DNA of 64,000 nucleotides, from positions 18,523,240 to 18,587,239 of the forward strand of contig OX463863.1 in NCBI GenBank assembly GCA_949825065.1, read 5' to 3'. Made by a program: the position numbers and the translations under genes. The notes beneath the pieces were generated by a model. The model had not been told where the DNA came from. It ran no database searches and saw nothing but the letters and a program-made list of their open reading frames with translations. Below are positions 48,741 to 61,857 of this stretch, piece after piece. The stretch comes from Odontocerum albicorne (Eukaryota > Arthropoda > Insecta > Trichoptera > Odontoceridae). The first letter of the stretch is position 1, and every line of letters begins with the position of its first letter.

Positions 48741-50570
48741 AATGTTGTATTATTCATACTTCTCCCTTAACTTTCGTTTAAAATCTGGTCTGTTTAGAAC
48801 TTTCTATCCAAGCCCACAAATTTCGTCCTCTCCACATTCATACATCTCGTCATGCACAATTTTATATTATTCATACTTCTCACTTTACCTTCGTTTAAAA
48901 AATGGTCTGTTTAGAACTTTCTATTCAAGCCCACAAATTTCGTCCTCTCCACATTCAAACATCTCGTCATGCACAATTTTATATTATTCATACTTCTCAC
49001 TTTACCTTGGTTTAAATTCTGGTATGTTTAGAACTTTCTATCCAAGCCCACAAATTTCGTCCTCTCTACATTCATACATCTCGTCATGCACCGGTTTATA
49101 TCGTTCATACTTCTCACTTTACCTTCGTTTAAAATCTGGTCTGTTTAGAACTTTCTATCCAAGCCCACAAATTTCGTCCTCTCCACATTCATACATCTCG
49201 TCATGCACAATTTTATATCGTTCATACTTCTCACTTTACCTTCGTTTAAAATCTGGTCTGTTTAGAACTTTCTATCCAAGCCCACAAATTTCGTCCTCTC
49301 CACATTCATACATCTCGTCATGCACAATTTTATATAGTTCATACTTCTCACTTTACTTTCGTTTAAAATCTGGTCTGTTTAGAACTTTCTATCCAAGCCC
49401 ACAAATTTCGTCCTCTCCACATTCATACATCTCGTCATGCACAATTTTATATCGTTCATACTTCTCACTTTACCTTCGTTTAAAATCTGGTCTGTTTAGA
49501 ACTTTCTATCCAAGCCCACAAATTTCGTCCTCTCCACATTCATACATCTCGTCATGCACAATTTTATATCGTTCATACTTCTCACTTTACCTTCGTTTAA
49601 AATCTGGTCTGTTTAGAACTTTCTATCCAAGCCCACAAATTTCGTCCTCTCCACATTCATACATCTCGTCATGCACAATTTTATATAGTTCATACTTCTC
49701 ACTTTACTTTCGTTTAAAATCTGGTCTGTTTAGAACTTTCTATCCAAGCCCACAAATTTCGTCCTCTCCACATTCATACATCTCGTCATGCACAATTTTA
49801 TATTATTCATACTTCTCACTTTACCTTCGTTTAACAAATGGTCTGTTTAGAACTTTCTATCCAAGCCCACAAATTTCGTCCTCTCCACATTCAAACATCT
49901 CGTCATGCACAATTTTATATTATTCATACTTCTCACTTTACCTAGGTTTAAATTCTGGTATGTTTAGAACTTTCTATCCAAGCCCACAAATTTCGTCCTC
50001 TCCACATTCATACATCTCGTCATGCACCGGTTTATATCGTTCATACTTCTCACTTTACCTTCGTTTAAAATCTGGTCTGTTTAGAACTTTCTATCCAAGC
50101 CCACAAATTTCGTCCTCTCCACATTCATACATCTCGTCATGCACAATTTTATATAGTTCATACTTCTCACTTTACTTTCGTTTAAAATCTGGTCTGTTTA
50201 GAACTTTCTATCCAAGCCCACAAATTTCGTCCTCTCCACATTCATACATCTCGTCATGCACAATTTTATATTATTCATACTTCTCACTTTACCTTCGTTT
50301 AACAAATGGTCTGTTTAGAACTTTCTATCCAAGCCCACAAATTTCGTCCTCTCCACATTCAAACATCTCGTCATGCACAATTTTATATTATTCATACTTC
50401 TCACTTTACCTAGGTTTAAATTCTGGTATGTTTAGAACTTTCTATCCAAGCCCACAAATTTCGTCCTCTCCACATTCATACATCTCGTCATGCACCGGTT
50501 TATATCGTTCATACTTCTCACTTTACCTTCGTTTAAAATCTGGTCTGTTTAGAACTTTCTATCCAAGCCC
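48741..50570 (+). repeat. 117-bp satellite, first part
   Basis: Units marked by CATCTCGTCATGCACAATTT recur every 117 bp (for example CTGTTTAGAA at 49141, 49258 and 49375). 117 is a multiple of three, so one frame stays open for 633 codons; this is not treated as a gene because every unit is equally similar at all codon positions. A three-unit pattern (units with ACCGGTTTATATCG, AACAAATGG and TTCTGGTATG variants) repeats, indicating higher-order structure. Confidence 0.94.
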
Positions 50571-50890
50571 TTTCTCCCCTAAAGTACTGGAGAACTCTGA
50601 GAAATGCCTTCTGGTCTCAGGTTCGAGGAAAGGAAAATCCTGATCTATTTCCTTCTCGTGGTGGGGAGTGAGCAACGACCTCGTGTCGGCAAATATAGAC
50701 AGGGACCGAGCGTTGGCCGGAATAAGCTGACCACCAACTTTCGTCTGTTGTTTAGGGCACCCTCTTGTCCTGGAGAAGTAAATAATCTCCAAAGGCGGAA
50801 GAACCTTCGTGGTCAACGGCATAGGATGTGGAAAGAAACGGGAAACTACCACATTAAAGGCCCAAGTGGCATCCCAAGAACCAGCAAAAC
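50571..50890 (+). other. LINE 5' UTR
   Basis: Non-coding leader of the LINE. It would contain the internal promoter, but no known motif is recognised. Short open frames here are not supported. Confidence 0.5.
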
Positions 50891-53886
50891 ATGATTCAAT
50901 CTCAAGTAAAATTCTCCGGAGGTAAAATAGTCCCCCGTTCGGATCTCCGGGTGGGGACTGCTCGAGATGGTGGATTCACAAAATCAACGATGAAACCAAA
51001 GAAACCAAATACAAAAAACCAAATAGCGAGATGGGCAACGTGGAATGTCCGCACATTACTGCAAAACAGCAAACTGGATAATCTAAAAGTCGAAATGCAA
51101 AACGTAAATTTGAATGCTCTAGGTATAGCAGAGATGAGATGGCCCGATTGTGGAGATTTCTGGAGTGGCGACTACAGAATCATACACACAGGATGCATAA
51201 AGGACAGACCTGGTCAAGGAGGAGTGGGCGTTGTGCTATGCAAGGAGTGGGGAAGAAGGGTTAAAGGATACGTGCAATATAGTGGAAGAATTATTCTAGT
51301 CAAAATAGAAACTAAGCCCGTTGACACTGTAATTATCCAAGTATATATACCAACATCGGGTCATAGCGACGAAGAGGTGGAGGATGTATACAGTGCGCTA
51401 GATAATCTTATATTAGAGATAAAAGCAGGCGAAAATCTGATTCTCCTAGGGGATTGGAATGCTGTTGTAGGAGAATGAAGTGAAGGAACTTGCGTAGGGC
51501 CCTTTGGGCTAGGTACAAGAAATGACAGAGGAAACAGATTAACAGAATTCTGCGAAAAACACAAATTAGTGATAACAAACACTTGTTTTCAACACCACCC
51601 AAGACAGCGATACACCTGGAAATCCCCTGGAGACCGACAAAGACTGCAAATAGATTATATAATAGTTAGATATAGATTTAAAAACCAAATAAAAGACTGC
51701 AGAAGTTATTCCGGCCCAGATATAGATAGTGATCATAATATGGTAATGGCCAAAAGTCTTCTAAAACTGAAAAAATTAAAAAAGAGAAATAATTTCAAAT
51801 GGGATACAAAAGTATTAAAGATAAAAGAGGTCAGTGACAATTTTAGGGAAAAGACACAAGAGTGTAACCTAATGGAAGAGGAGAACGTGAATGCTATGTG
51901 GGGAGAGATAAAGTCGAAGATAAAAACTACGGCAGAGGAAATTATAGGCAAGGAAAGACCCCAAGCAAGGAAGGAATGGATTACCGATGAAATTCTTAAT
52001 ATGATAAAAGAAAGAAGAGAGCTCAAAAATGATAAAAGAGATGAATCACAAGAGAAATACAAAATGCTAAGAAACAAAATAAATAGAGAGTCAAGAATAG
52101 CTAAAGAAACATACTATCAGAATAAATGCGATGAGATAAATGACGACCTCAAGAGAGGAAATGTAGAAAGAGCTCACGCTGCGGTGAAGGACTTCTTTGG
52201 GATGAGAATCGGAAAGGGCAATGCAATAGAAGGAGAAGACGGCAAAATACTATTTGAAAATGACCAAATAGGAGAGAGATGGAAAAGATATCTCGAAATG
52301 CTGTACAATGACAAGGGAAATACTGACAGTGGAACATTGATAGAAAGAGAAAATGAGGTAGACGCGGATGATCTGGGAGACCCAATCATTAGAGAAGAGT
52401 TCGACCTCGCACTGAAAAACCTCAAAAACGGGAAAGCACCCGGAATCGATGACGTTCCGGCCGAACTAATTAAGGCAGCAGGAAAAGGAATCACAGATGC
52501 CCTGTTTAAAATGATACAGACAATATATAAGACCGGAAAGATACCAGAGGACTTCGAGAAATGCCTAATTGTCACATTACCAAAGAAGGCAGGTACGACA
52601 AAATGTGAGCAACACAGAACTCTTAGCCTAATATCCCATGCCTCAAAAATACTGACTAATATCATTCTAAAGAGAATTGAACCAAAAGTAGAGAACATCC
52701 TTTCCAGAGACCAGTATGGCTTCAGAAGAGGTGTGGGAACCAGAGAAGCAATACTGTCTCTACGAATACTACTAGAAAATAGATTAAAAGAAACCAAAAC
52801 ACATACATCGCATTCATAGACCTGGAGAAAGCTTTTGACAAAGTAGAATGGAAAAGACTCTTCGAGATTTTGAAGAGCATTGACATCAAATACAGAGATA
52901 GACGTATAATCCAGGCGCTATACAAGAATGAGGCCGCTATAATCAGATGTGACGAGGACACAAAGGAAGCCAATATAAGACATGGGGTAAGGCAGGGATG
53001 CTCTCTGTCACCTGTTCTTTTTAACGCCTATATACAGAGCGCGATTGACGACTTGAGAGAGAGAATGAGTCACAGAGAAGGTGTAAAGATACACGGGCAA
53101 AAGGTGGATATGATAAGGTTCGCTGACGATATTGCTATGGTTGCTGAAAGTGAAGAGGAACTACAAGAGGCCTTAACAACTATGGAAAGCATTCTTCAAA
53201 ATAACTACAGTATGAAGATAAATAAAGACAAAACAAAGCTGCTGACTGTAGGCCGAGCGCAACACCAGATGAGAATAGTGATGTCGGGTAAACCACTAAA
53301 GAACACCAAAGAGTTTGTCTACCTCGGGAGAAAAATAACATGGGACGGTCGATCTAAGAGCGAGGTCGACAGCCGTATACATCAGGCCAGACTTGCATTT
53401 AATAAAAGGTCGAAAATAATAGAATCAAATAATATAGACCTAAAACTGAGAATACTCCTCATCAAGACCTATGTATGGAGTATCTTGATGTACGGCTGCG
53501 AGACATGGTGCCTATCCGAAAGAGATAGACGGAGACTAGAGGCTTTTGAGATGTGGTCCTATAGAAGACTATTAGGAATTTCCTGGAGAGACCACATCAC
53601 AAATGAAGAGGTTCTCCAACGAATTGAAGGAGGAAGGCACCTGCTCAGGATCTTGTCCGAAAGGCGTGCAAGATGGATCGGTCATATAATACGACAAGAG
53701 GGCCTTTTGCATGCCATAATGGAGGGTATGACCGAGGGGACAAACTCTAGGGGACGCCCACGCCGAGAGTACCTGGAGGACCTGTTGGTGGATGTGCGCT
53801 GCTCAACATATACAGATTTAACTGGAGCCGCACAGGACAGGGAGGAATGGAGGAGAAGAGTTGAAATTGCTGCAAACCAGTCTTAG
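50891..53886 (+). pseudogene. LINE ORF: endonuclease plus reverse transcriptase
   Basis: Start ATG at 50891. The endonuclease domain contains ATWNVRTL, GIAEMRW and LILLGDWNAVVGE, then YTWKSPGDRQRLQIDYIIV and SDHNMV. A charged linker follows, then the reverse transcriptase: GKAPGIDDVPAELIKAA, TLPKKAGTTKCEQHRTLSLI, QYGFRRGVGT, FIDLEKAFDKVEW, GVRQGCSLSPVLFNAYI and the active site RFADDIAMV. The C-terminus has YGCETWCL, RRARWIGHIIR and GRPRREYLEDLL. The product nicks target DNA and primes reverse transcription. Lesions: TGA at 51476-51478 and a one-base shift near 52800. The start fits the family's single-ORF layout. Confidence 0.92.
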
Positions 53887-53920
53887 GACTGCAACCACAG
53901 AGAGAGAGAGAGAGAAAGAG

Positions 53921-54950
53921 ATCCAAGCCCACAAATTTCGTCCTCTAAATTCATACATCTCGTCATGCACAATTTTATATCGTTCATACTTCTCACTTTA
54001 CCTTCGTTTAAAATCTGGTCTGTTTAGAACTTTCAATCCAAGCCCACAAATTTCGTCCTCTCCACATTCATACATCTCGTCATGCACAATTTTATATCGT
54101 TCATACTTCTCACTTTACTTTCGTTTAAAATCTGGTCTGTTTAGAACTTTCTATCCAAGCCCACAAATTTCGTCCTCTCCACATTCATACATCTCGTCAT
54201 GCACAATTTTATATTATTCATACTTCTCACTTTACCTTCGTTTAACAAATGGTCTGTTTAGAACTTTCTATCCAAGCCCACAAATTTCGTCCTCTCCACA
54301 TTCAAACATCTCGTCATGCACAATTTTATATTATTCATACTTCTCACTTTACCTTGGTTTAAATTCTGGTATGTTTAGAACTTTCTATCCAAGCCCACAA
54401 ATTTCGTCCTCTCCACATTCATACATCTCGTCATGCACAATTTTATATCGTTCATACTTCTCACTTTACCTTCGTTTAAAATCTGGTCTGTTTAGAACTT
54501 TCTATCCAAGCCCACAAATTTCGTCCTCTCCACATTCATACATCTCGTCATGCACAATTTTATATCGTTCATACTTCTCACTTTACTTTCGTTTAAAATC
54601 TGGTCTGTTTAGAACTTTCTATCCAAGCCCACAAATTTCGTCCTCTCCACATTCATACATCTCGTCATGCACAATTTTATATTGTTCATACTTCTCACTT
54701 TATCTTCGTTTTAAATCTGGTCTGTTCAGAACTTTCTATATGAATGTGGAGAGGACGAAATTTGTGGGCTTGGATAGAAAGTTCTAAACAGACCAGATTT
54801 TAAACGAAAGTAAAGTGAGAAGTATGAACGATATAAAATTGTGCATGACGAGATGTATGAATGTGGAGAGGACGAAATTTGTGGGCTTGGATAGAAAGTT
54901 TTAAATATACCAGATTTTAAACGAAGGTAACGTGAGAAGTATGAACAAGT
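53921..54950. repeat. 117-bp satellite, second part, with orientation flip
   Basis: Resumes directly after the LINE in the same orientation. At about 54742 it reverses: from ATGAATGTGGAGAGGACGAA onward the unit reads as its reverse complement until about 54945, creating a fold-back with arms of about 45 bp around 54698-54815. Confidence 0.93.
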
Positions 54951-57900
54951 ATTATTTGGTATGAACAAGTATTATTCCAAGAAAGTATTATTTGGTCCAA
55001 GATGAGCGTGTATGGCCTAGAAAGAATTATTTGGTCCAGGATGACGATGTATGGTCCAAGAAAGTGAGAAGTATGAACAATATAAAATTGTGCATGACGA
55101 CTAATACAACATTCATACTTCTCACTTTCCTTTTGTCTAAAATCTGGTTTGTTTAGAACTTTCTATCTAAGCCCACAACTTACGTCCTCTCCTCATTCAT
55201 ACATCTCGTCATGCACAATTTTATATTGTTCATACTTATCAATTTCCCTTAGTTTAAAATCTGGTCTGTTCAGAACTTTCTATATGAATGTAAAGGGGAC
55301 GAAATTTGTGGGCTTGGATAGAAAATTTTAAATATACCAGATTTTAAACGAAGGTAACGTGAGAAGTATGAACAAGTATTATTTGGTATGAACAAGTATT
55401 ATTCCAAGAAAGTATTATTTGGTCCAAGATGATGGCGTATGGTCCATGAAAGTATTATTTGGTCCAAGATGACGGTGTATGGTCCATGAAAGTATTATTT
55501 GGCCCAAGATTATGGTGTATGACCCAAGAAAGTATTATTTGGTCCACGATGATGGCGTATGGTCCAAAAAAGTATTATTTGGTCCAAGATTACGGTGTAT
55601 GGTCCACGGAAGTATTATTTGGTCCAAGATTACGGTGTTTGGTCCAAGAAAGTATTATTTGGTCCACGATGATGGCATATGGTCCAAGAAAGTATTATTT
55701 GGTCCAAGATGCAGGTGTATGGTCCAAGAAAGTATGATTTGTCCCAAGATTACGGTGTATGGTCCAAGAAAGTAATATTTGGTCCAAGATGACGGTGTAT
55801 GGCCTAGAAAGTATTATTTGGTCCAGGATGACGGTGTATGGTCCAAGAAAGTATTATTTGGTCCACGATGAAGGTGTATGATCCAAGAAAGTATTATTTG
55901 TCCCAAGATTACGGTGTATGGTCCAAGAAAGTATTATTTGGTCCAAGATGACGGTGTATGGCCTAGAAAGTATTATTTGGTCCAGGATGACGGTGAATGG
56001 TCCAAGAAAGTATTATTTGATCCAGAATGACGGTGTATGGTCTAAGAAAGTATTATTTGGTCCAAGATGACGGCGTATGTTCCAAGAAAGTATTATTTGG
56101 TCCAAGATGAAGGTGTATGGTCCAAGAAAGTATTATTTGTCCCAAGATTACGGTGTATGGTCCAAGAAAGTATTGTTTGGTCCAAGATGACGGTGTATGG
56201 CCTAGAAAGTATTATTTGGTCCAGGATGACGGTGTATGGTCCAAGAAAGTATTATTTGATACTAGAATGACGGTGTATGGTCTAAGAAAGTATTATTTGG
56301 TCCAAGATGACGGTGTATGGTTCGAAAAAGTATTATTTCGAAACGGACCAGATTTTAAACGAATGGAAAGTGAGAAGTATGAACAATATAAAATTGTGCA
56401 TGACGAATAATACAACATTCATACTTCTCACATTCCTTTTGTCTAAAATCTGGTATGTTTAGAACTTTCTATCTAAGCCCACAACTTACGTCCTCTCCTC
56501 ATTCATACATCTCGTCATGCACAATTTTATATTGTTCATACTTCTCACTTTCCTTTCGTTTAAAATCTGGTCTGTTCAGAACTTTCTATATGACTGTAAA
56601 GAGGACGAAATTTGTAGGCTTGGATAGAAAGTTTTAAATATACCAGATTTTAAACGAAGGTAACGTGAGAAGTATGAACAAGTATTATTTGGTATGAACA
56701 AGTATTATTCCAAGAAAGTATTATTTGGTCCAAGATGATGGCGTATGGTCCATGAAAGTATTATTTGGTCCAAGATGACGGTGTATGGTCCATGAAAGTA
56801 TTATTTGGCCCAAGATTATGGTGTATGGTCCAAGAAAGTATTATTTGGTCCACGATGATGGCGTATGGTCCAAAAAAGTATTATTTGGTCCAAGATTACG
56901 GTGTATGGTCCACGGAAGTATTATTTGGTCCAAGATTACGGTGTTTGGTCCAAGAAAGTATTATTTGGTCCACGATGATGGTGTATGGTCTAAAAAAGTA
57001 TTATTTGGTCCAAGATTACGGTGTATGGTCCACGGAAGTATAATTTGGTCCAAGATAACGGTGTTTGGTCCAAGAAAGTATTATTTGGTCCACGATGATG
57101 GCATATGGTCCAAGAAAGTGTTATTTGGTCCAAGATGCAGGTGTATGGTCCAAGAAAGTATTATTTGTCCCAAGATTACGGTGTATGGTCCAAGAAAGTA
57201 TTATTCGGTCCAAGATGACGGTGTATGGCCTAGAAAGTATTATTTGGTCCAGGATGACGATGTATGGTCCAAGAAAGTGAGAAGTATGAACAATATAAAA
57301 TTGTGCATGACGAATAATACAACATTCATACTTCTCACTTTCCTTTTGTCTAAAATCTGGTTTGTTTAGAACTTTCTATCTAAGCCCACAACTAACGTCC
57401 TCTCCTCATTCAGACATCTCTTCATGCACACTTTTATATTGTTCATACTTCTCACTTTCCCTTCGTTTAAAATCTGGTCTGTTCAGAACTTTCTATATGA
57501 ATGTAAAGGGGACGAAATTTGTGGGCTTGGATAGAAAGTTTTAAATATACCAGATTTTAAACGAAGGTAACGTGAGAAGTATGAACAAGTATTATTTGGT
57601 ATGAACAAGTATTATTCCAAGAAAGTATTATTTGGTCCAAGATGATGGCGTATGGTCCATGAAAGTATTATTTGGTCCAAGATGACGGTGTATGGTCCAT
57701 GAAAGTATTATTTGGCCCAAGATTATGGTGTATGGTCCAAGAAAGTATTATTTGGTCCACGATGATGGCGTATGGTCCAAAAAAGTATTATTTGGTCCAA
57801 GATTACGGTGTATGGTCCACGGAAGTATTATTTGGTCCAAGATTACGGTGTTTGGTCCAAGAAAGTATTATTTGGTCCACGATGATGGCATATGGTCCAA

Positions 57901-58443
57901 GAAAGTATTATTTGGTCCAAGATGACGGTGTATGGCCTAGAAAGTATTATTTGGTCCAGGATGACGATGTATGGTCCAAGAAAGTATTATTTGGTCCACG
58001 ATGAAGGTGTATGGTCCAAGAAAGTATTATTTGTCCCAAGATTACGGTGTATGGTCCAAGAAAGTATTATTTGGTCCAAGATGACGGTGTATGGCCTAGA
58101 AAGTATTATTTGGTCCAGGATGACGGTGAATGGTCCAAGAAAGTATTATTTGATCCAGAATGACGGTGTATGGTCTAAGAAAGTATTATTTGGTCCAAGA
58201 TGACGGCGTATGGTCCAAAAAAGTATTATTTGGTCCAAGATGAAGGTGTATGGTCTAAGAAAGTATTATTTGGTCCAAGATGACGGCGTATGGTCCAAAA
58301 AAGTATTATTTGGTCCAAGATGAAGGTGTATGGTCAAAGAAAGTATTATTTTTCCCAAGATTACGGTGTATGGTCCAAGAAAGTATTGTTTGGTCCAAGA
58401 TGACGGTGTATGGCCTAGAAAGTATTATTTGGTCCAGGTCCAG
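54951..58443. repeat. 40-bp arrays in higher-order units, second part
   Basis: Same 20+20 dimer as at 45.5-48.7 kb, in three further runs separated by 117-bp-unit pieces (near 55070-55400, 56340-56710 and 57270-57620). The TCTATATGAATG/TCTATATGACTG landmark lies at about 55280, 56588 and 57493. The array ends in GGTCCAGGTCCAGG and meets the 34-bp satellite. Confidence 0.93.
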
Positions 58444-61400
58444 GAACATAATCTCCTATAATGTAGTATAGTTGTGCATACATACTCATATACAATGCGG
58501 TATAAGTGTGCAGACATACTCACCTATAATGTAATATAAGTGGGCGGACATACTCACCTATAATATAGTATAAGTGTGCAGACAGATTCACCTACAATGA
58601 AGTGTAAGTGTGCAGATATACTCACCAATACTGTTCTATAAGTGTGCAGACATACTCACCTATAATGTAGTATAAGTGTGCAGATATACTCACCTATAAT
58701 GTAGTATAAGTGTGCAGACATGCTCTCCTATAAAGCAGTAAAGTTGTGCATACATACTCACCTATAATGTAGATAAGTTGTGCATACATTCTCACCTATA
58801 ATTTTATATAATAAAATATAAGTGTGCAGACATACTCACCTATGATGAAGTATAAGTGTGCAGACAAACTCACTCATGATGTTGTATAAGTGTGCCGACA
58901 TGCTCACTTTTAATGTAGTATAAGTGTGCAGACTCACCTTAAATGTATCATACGTGTGCAGACATACTCATGTATATTTAAGTATCAGTGTGGAGACATA
59001 CTCACCTATATTTAAGAATAAGTGTGTAGACATTCTCACCTATAATGTAGAATAAGTGTGCAGACATACTCATCTATAATATAGTATAAGTGTGGATACA
59101 AACTCACCTATATTACTGTATAAATGTGCAGACATACTCACCTATGAAAATGTATAAGTGTGCAGACATGCTCACCTATAATGCAATATAAATGTGCAGA
59201 CATACTCACCTATAATATTGTATTAGTGTGGTGCAAACATGCCCACCTTTAATGAAGTATAAGCTTGCGGACATACTCACCTAGAATGTAGTTAAGTTGT
59301 GCATACATACTCACCTATATTGTAGTATAAGTGTGCAGACATACTCACCTATAATGTAGTATAGTTGTGCATACATACTCACCTATCATGCATTACAAAT
59401 GTGCAGACATACTCGCCTATAATGAAGTATAAGTGTGCAAACATAAGTATTAGTGTGCAGACATGCCCACTTTTTATGAAATATAAATGTGCGGACATAC
59501 TCACCTATAATGTAGTATAGTTGTGCATACATACTCACCTATAATGAAGTATAAGTGTGCAGACATGCTCACATATAATGAAGTATAAGTGTGCAGACAT
59601 ACTCACCTATAATGGAGTGTAAGTGTGCAGACATACTCAACTATTATGAAGTATAGTTGTGCATACAAACTTATCTATAATAAAGTATAAGTGTGCAGAC
59701 ATACTCACCTATAATGATGTACAAGTGTTCAGACATACCCACCTATAATGAATAAAAGTTGTGCATATGTACTCATCTGTAATGTAGTATAAGTGTGCAG
59801 ACATACTCTCCTATAACTAAGTATTAGTAAGCCGACGTACTCACCTATAATTTAGTATAAGTGTGTAGACATTCTGACCTTTAATGTAGTACAGTTGTGC
59901 ATACATACTCACCTACAATGTTGTATAAGTGTGCAGACGTACTCAGCTCTGATGAAGTATAAGTGTGCAGACATACTCACTTATAATATAGTATACTCAC
60001 CTATACTGTTGTGTAAGTGCGCCGACATACTTACCTATAATGTTGTAAAAGTGTGCAGACATGCTCACCTACAATGCAGTATAGTTGTGCATACATACTC
60101 ACCTATAATGTAGATTAGTTGTGCATACATTCTCACCTATAATTTAATATAATAAAATATAAGTGTGCAGACATACTCATCATGAAGTATAAGTGTGCAG
60201 ACATACTCACTTATGATGTTGTATAAGCGTGCCGACATGCTCATTTATAATGTAGTATAAGTGTGCAGACATACTCACCTATAATGTATCATAAGTGTGC
60301 AGACATACTCATCTATATTGTAGTATCAGTGTGGAGACATACTCACCTATATTTAAGAATAAGTGTGCAGACAATTTCACCTATAATGTAAAATAAGTGT
60401 GCAGACATACTCATCTATAAAATAGTATAAGTGTGGATACAAACTCACCTATATTGTTGAATAAATGTGAAGACATACTCACCTATAAAAATGTATAAGT
60501 GTGCAGACATGCTCCCCTATAATGCAGTTTAAATGTGCAGACATACTCACCTATAATATTGTATTAGTGTGGTGCAGACATGCCCACCTTTATGAAGTAT
60601 AAGCTTGCGGACATACTCACCTAGTATGTAGTAAAGTTGTGCATACATACTCACCTATATTGTAGTATTAGTGTGCAGACATACTCACCTATAATGAAGT
60701 ATTGTTGTGCATACATACTCACCTATAATGAAGTATAAGTGTGCAGACATGCCCACTTATAATGAAGTATAAATGTGCGGACATACTCACCTATAATGAA
60801 GTATTGTTGTGCAGACATACTCACCTATAATGGAGTGTAAGTGTGCAGACATACTCAACTATTATGAAGTATAGTTGTGCATACAAACTTATCTATAATA
60901 AAGTATAAGTGTGCAGACATACTCACCTATAATGATGTACAAGTGTTCAGACATACCCACCTATAATGAATAAAAGTTGTGCATATGTACTCATCTGTAA
61001 TGTAGTATAAGTGTGCAGACATACTCTCCTATAACTAAGTATTAGTAAGCAGACGTACTCACCTATAATTTAGTATAAGTGTGTAGACATACTGACCTTG
61101 AATGTAGTACAGTTGTGCATACATACTCACCTACAATGTTGTATAAGTGTGCAGACATACTCAGCTCTGATGAAGTATAAGTGTGCAGACATACTCACTT
61201 ATAATATAGTATACTCACCTATACTGTTGTGTAAGTGCGCCGACATACTTACATATAATGTATTATAAGTGTGCCGACATACTCACCTATAATGTTGTAA
61301 AAGTGTGCAGACATGCTCACCTATAATGAAGTATAAATGTGCCGACATACTCACCTATAATGAAGTATAAGTGTGCAGACATACTCACTCATAATGAAGT

Positions 61401-61857
61401 ATAAGTGTGCAGACATGCAACCTTTAATGTGGAATTAGTGTGCAGACATACGCACCTATAATGAAGTATAAATGTGCCGACATACTCACCTATAATGAAG
61501 TATAGTTGTGCATTCAACCTCACCTATAATGCATTATAAGTGTGCAGACATACTCACCTATAATGCATTACAAGTGTGCAGACATACTTGCCTATAATGA
61601 AATATTAGTGTGCAGACATACTCACCTTTAATGAAGTATTAGTGTGCAGACATGTCCACCTTTATGGAAGTATAAATGTGCGAACATACTCACCTATAAT
61701 GTAGTATAGTTGTGCAAACATACTCACCTATAATTAAGTATAAGTGTGCAGACATACTCACCTATAATGAAGTATAAGTGTGCAGACATACTCACCCATA
61801 ATGAAGTATAAGTGTGCAGACATGCAAACCTTTAATGTGGAATAAGTGTGCAGACAT
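58444..61857 (+). repeat. 34-bp satellite, block 4
   Basis: Same monomer and orientation as blocks 1 and 2, with an internal large duplication: 59630-59970 and 60830-61170 are near-identical over many monomers (shared TGATGTACAAGTGTTCAGAC and AATGAATAAAAGTTGTGCAT), about 1.2 kb apart. No genes. Confidence 0.96.

Larger units (their letters stand above)
50571..53920 (+). mobile_element. Near full-length LINE in the 117-bp satellite
   Basis: Flanked by the 10-bp target duplication ATCCAAGCCC (50561-50570 and 53921-53930), both copies from the satellite unit. 320 bp of 5' UTR, one long ORF, and an (AG)n tail at 53898-53920. The full span of 3350 bp with an intact 5' region suggests a complete copy of an RTE-like LINE. 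Only two obvious coding lesions are seen, so insertion is fairly recent. Confidence 0.93.

Noticed and set aside
48742..50643. 633-residue ORF with SPQISSSPHSYISSC repeats
   Set aside because: Product of a 117-bp satellite whose period is a multiple of three. Changes are spread over all codon positions and the repeat also occurs inverted.
45769..58471. Many ORFs with VWSKKVLFGPR-like repeats as a repeat protein family
   Set aside because: The 40-bp unit cycles through all three frames, producing the same words in each. No start, splice or codon bias supports coding.
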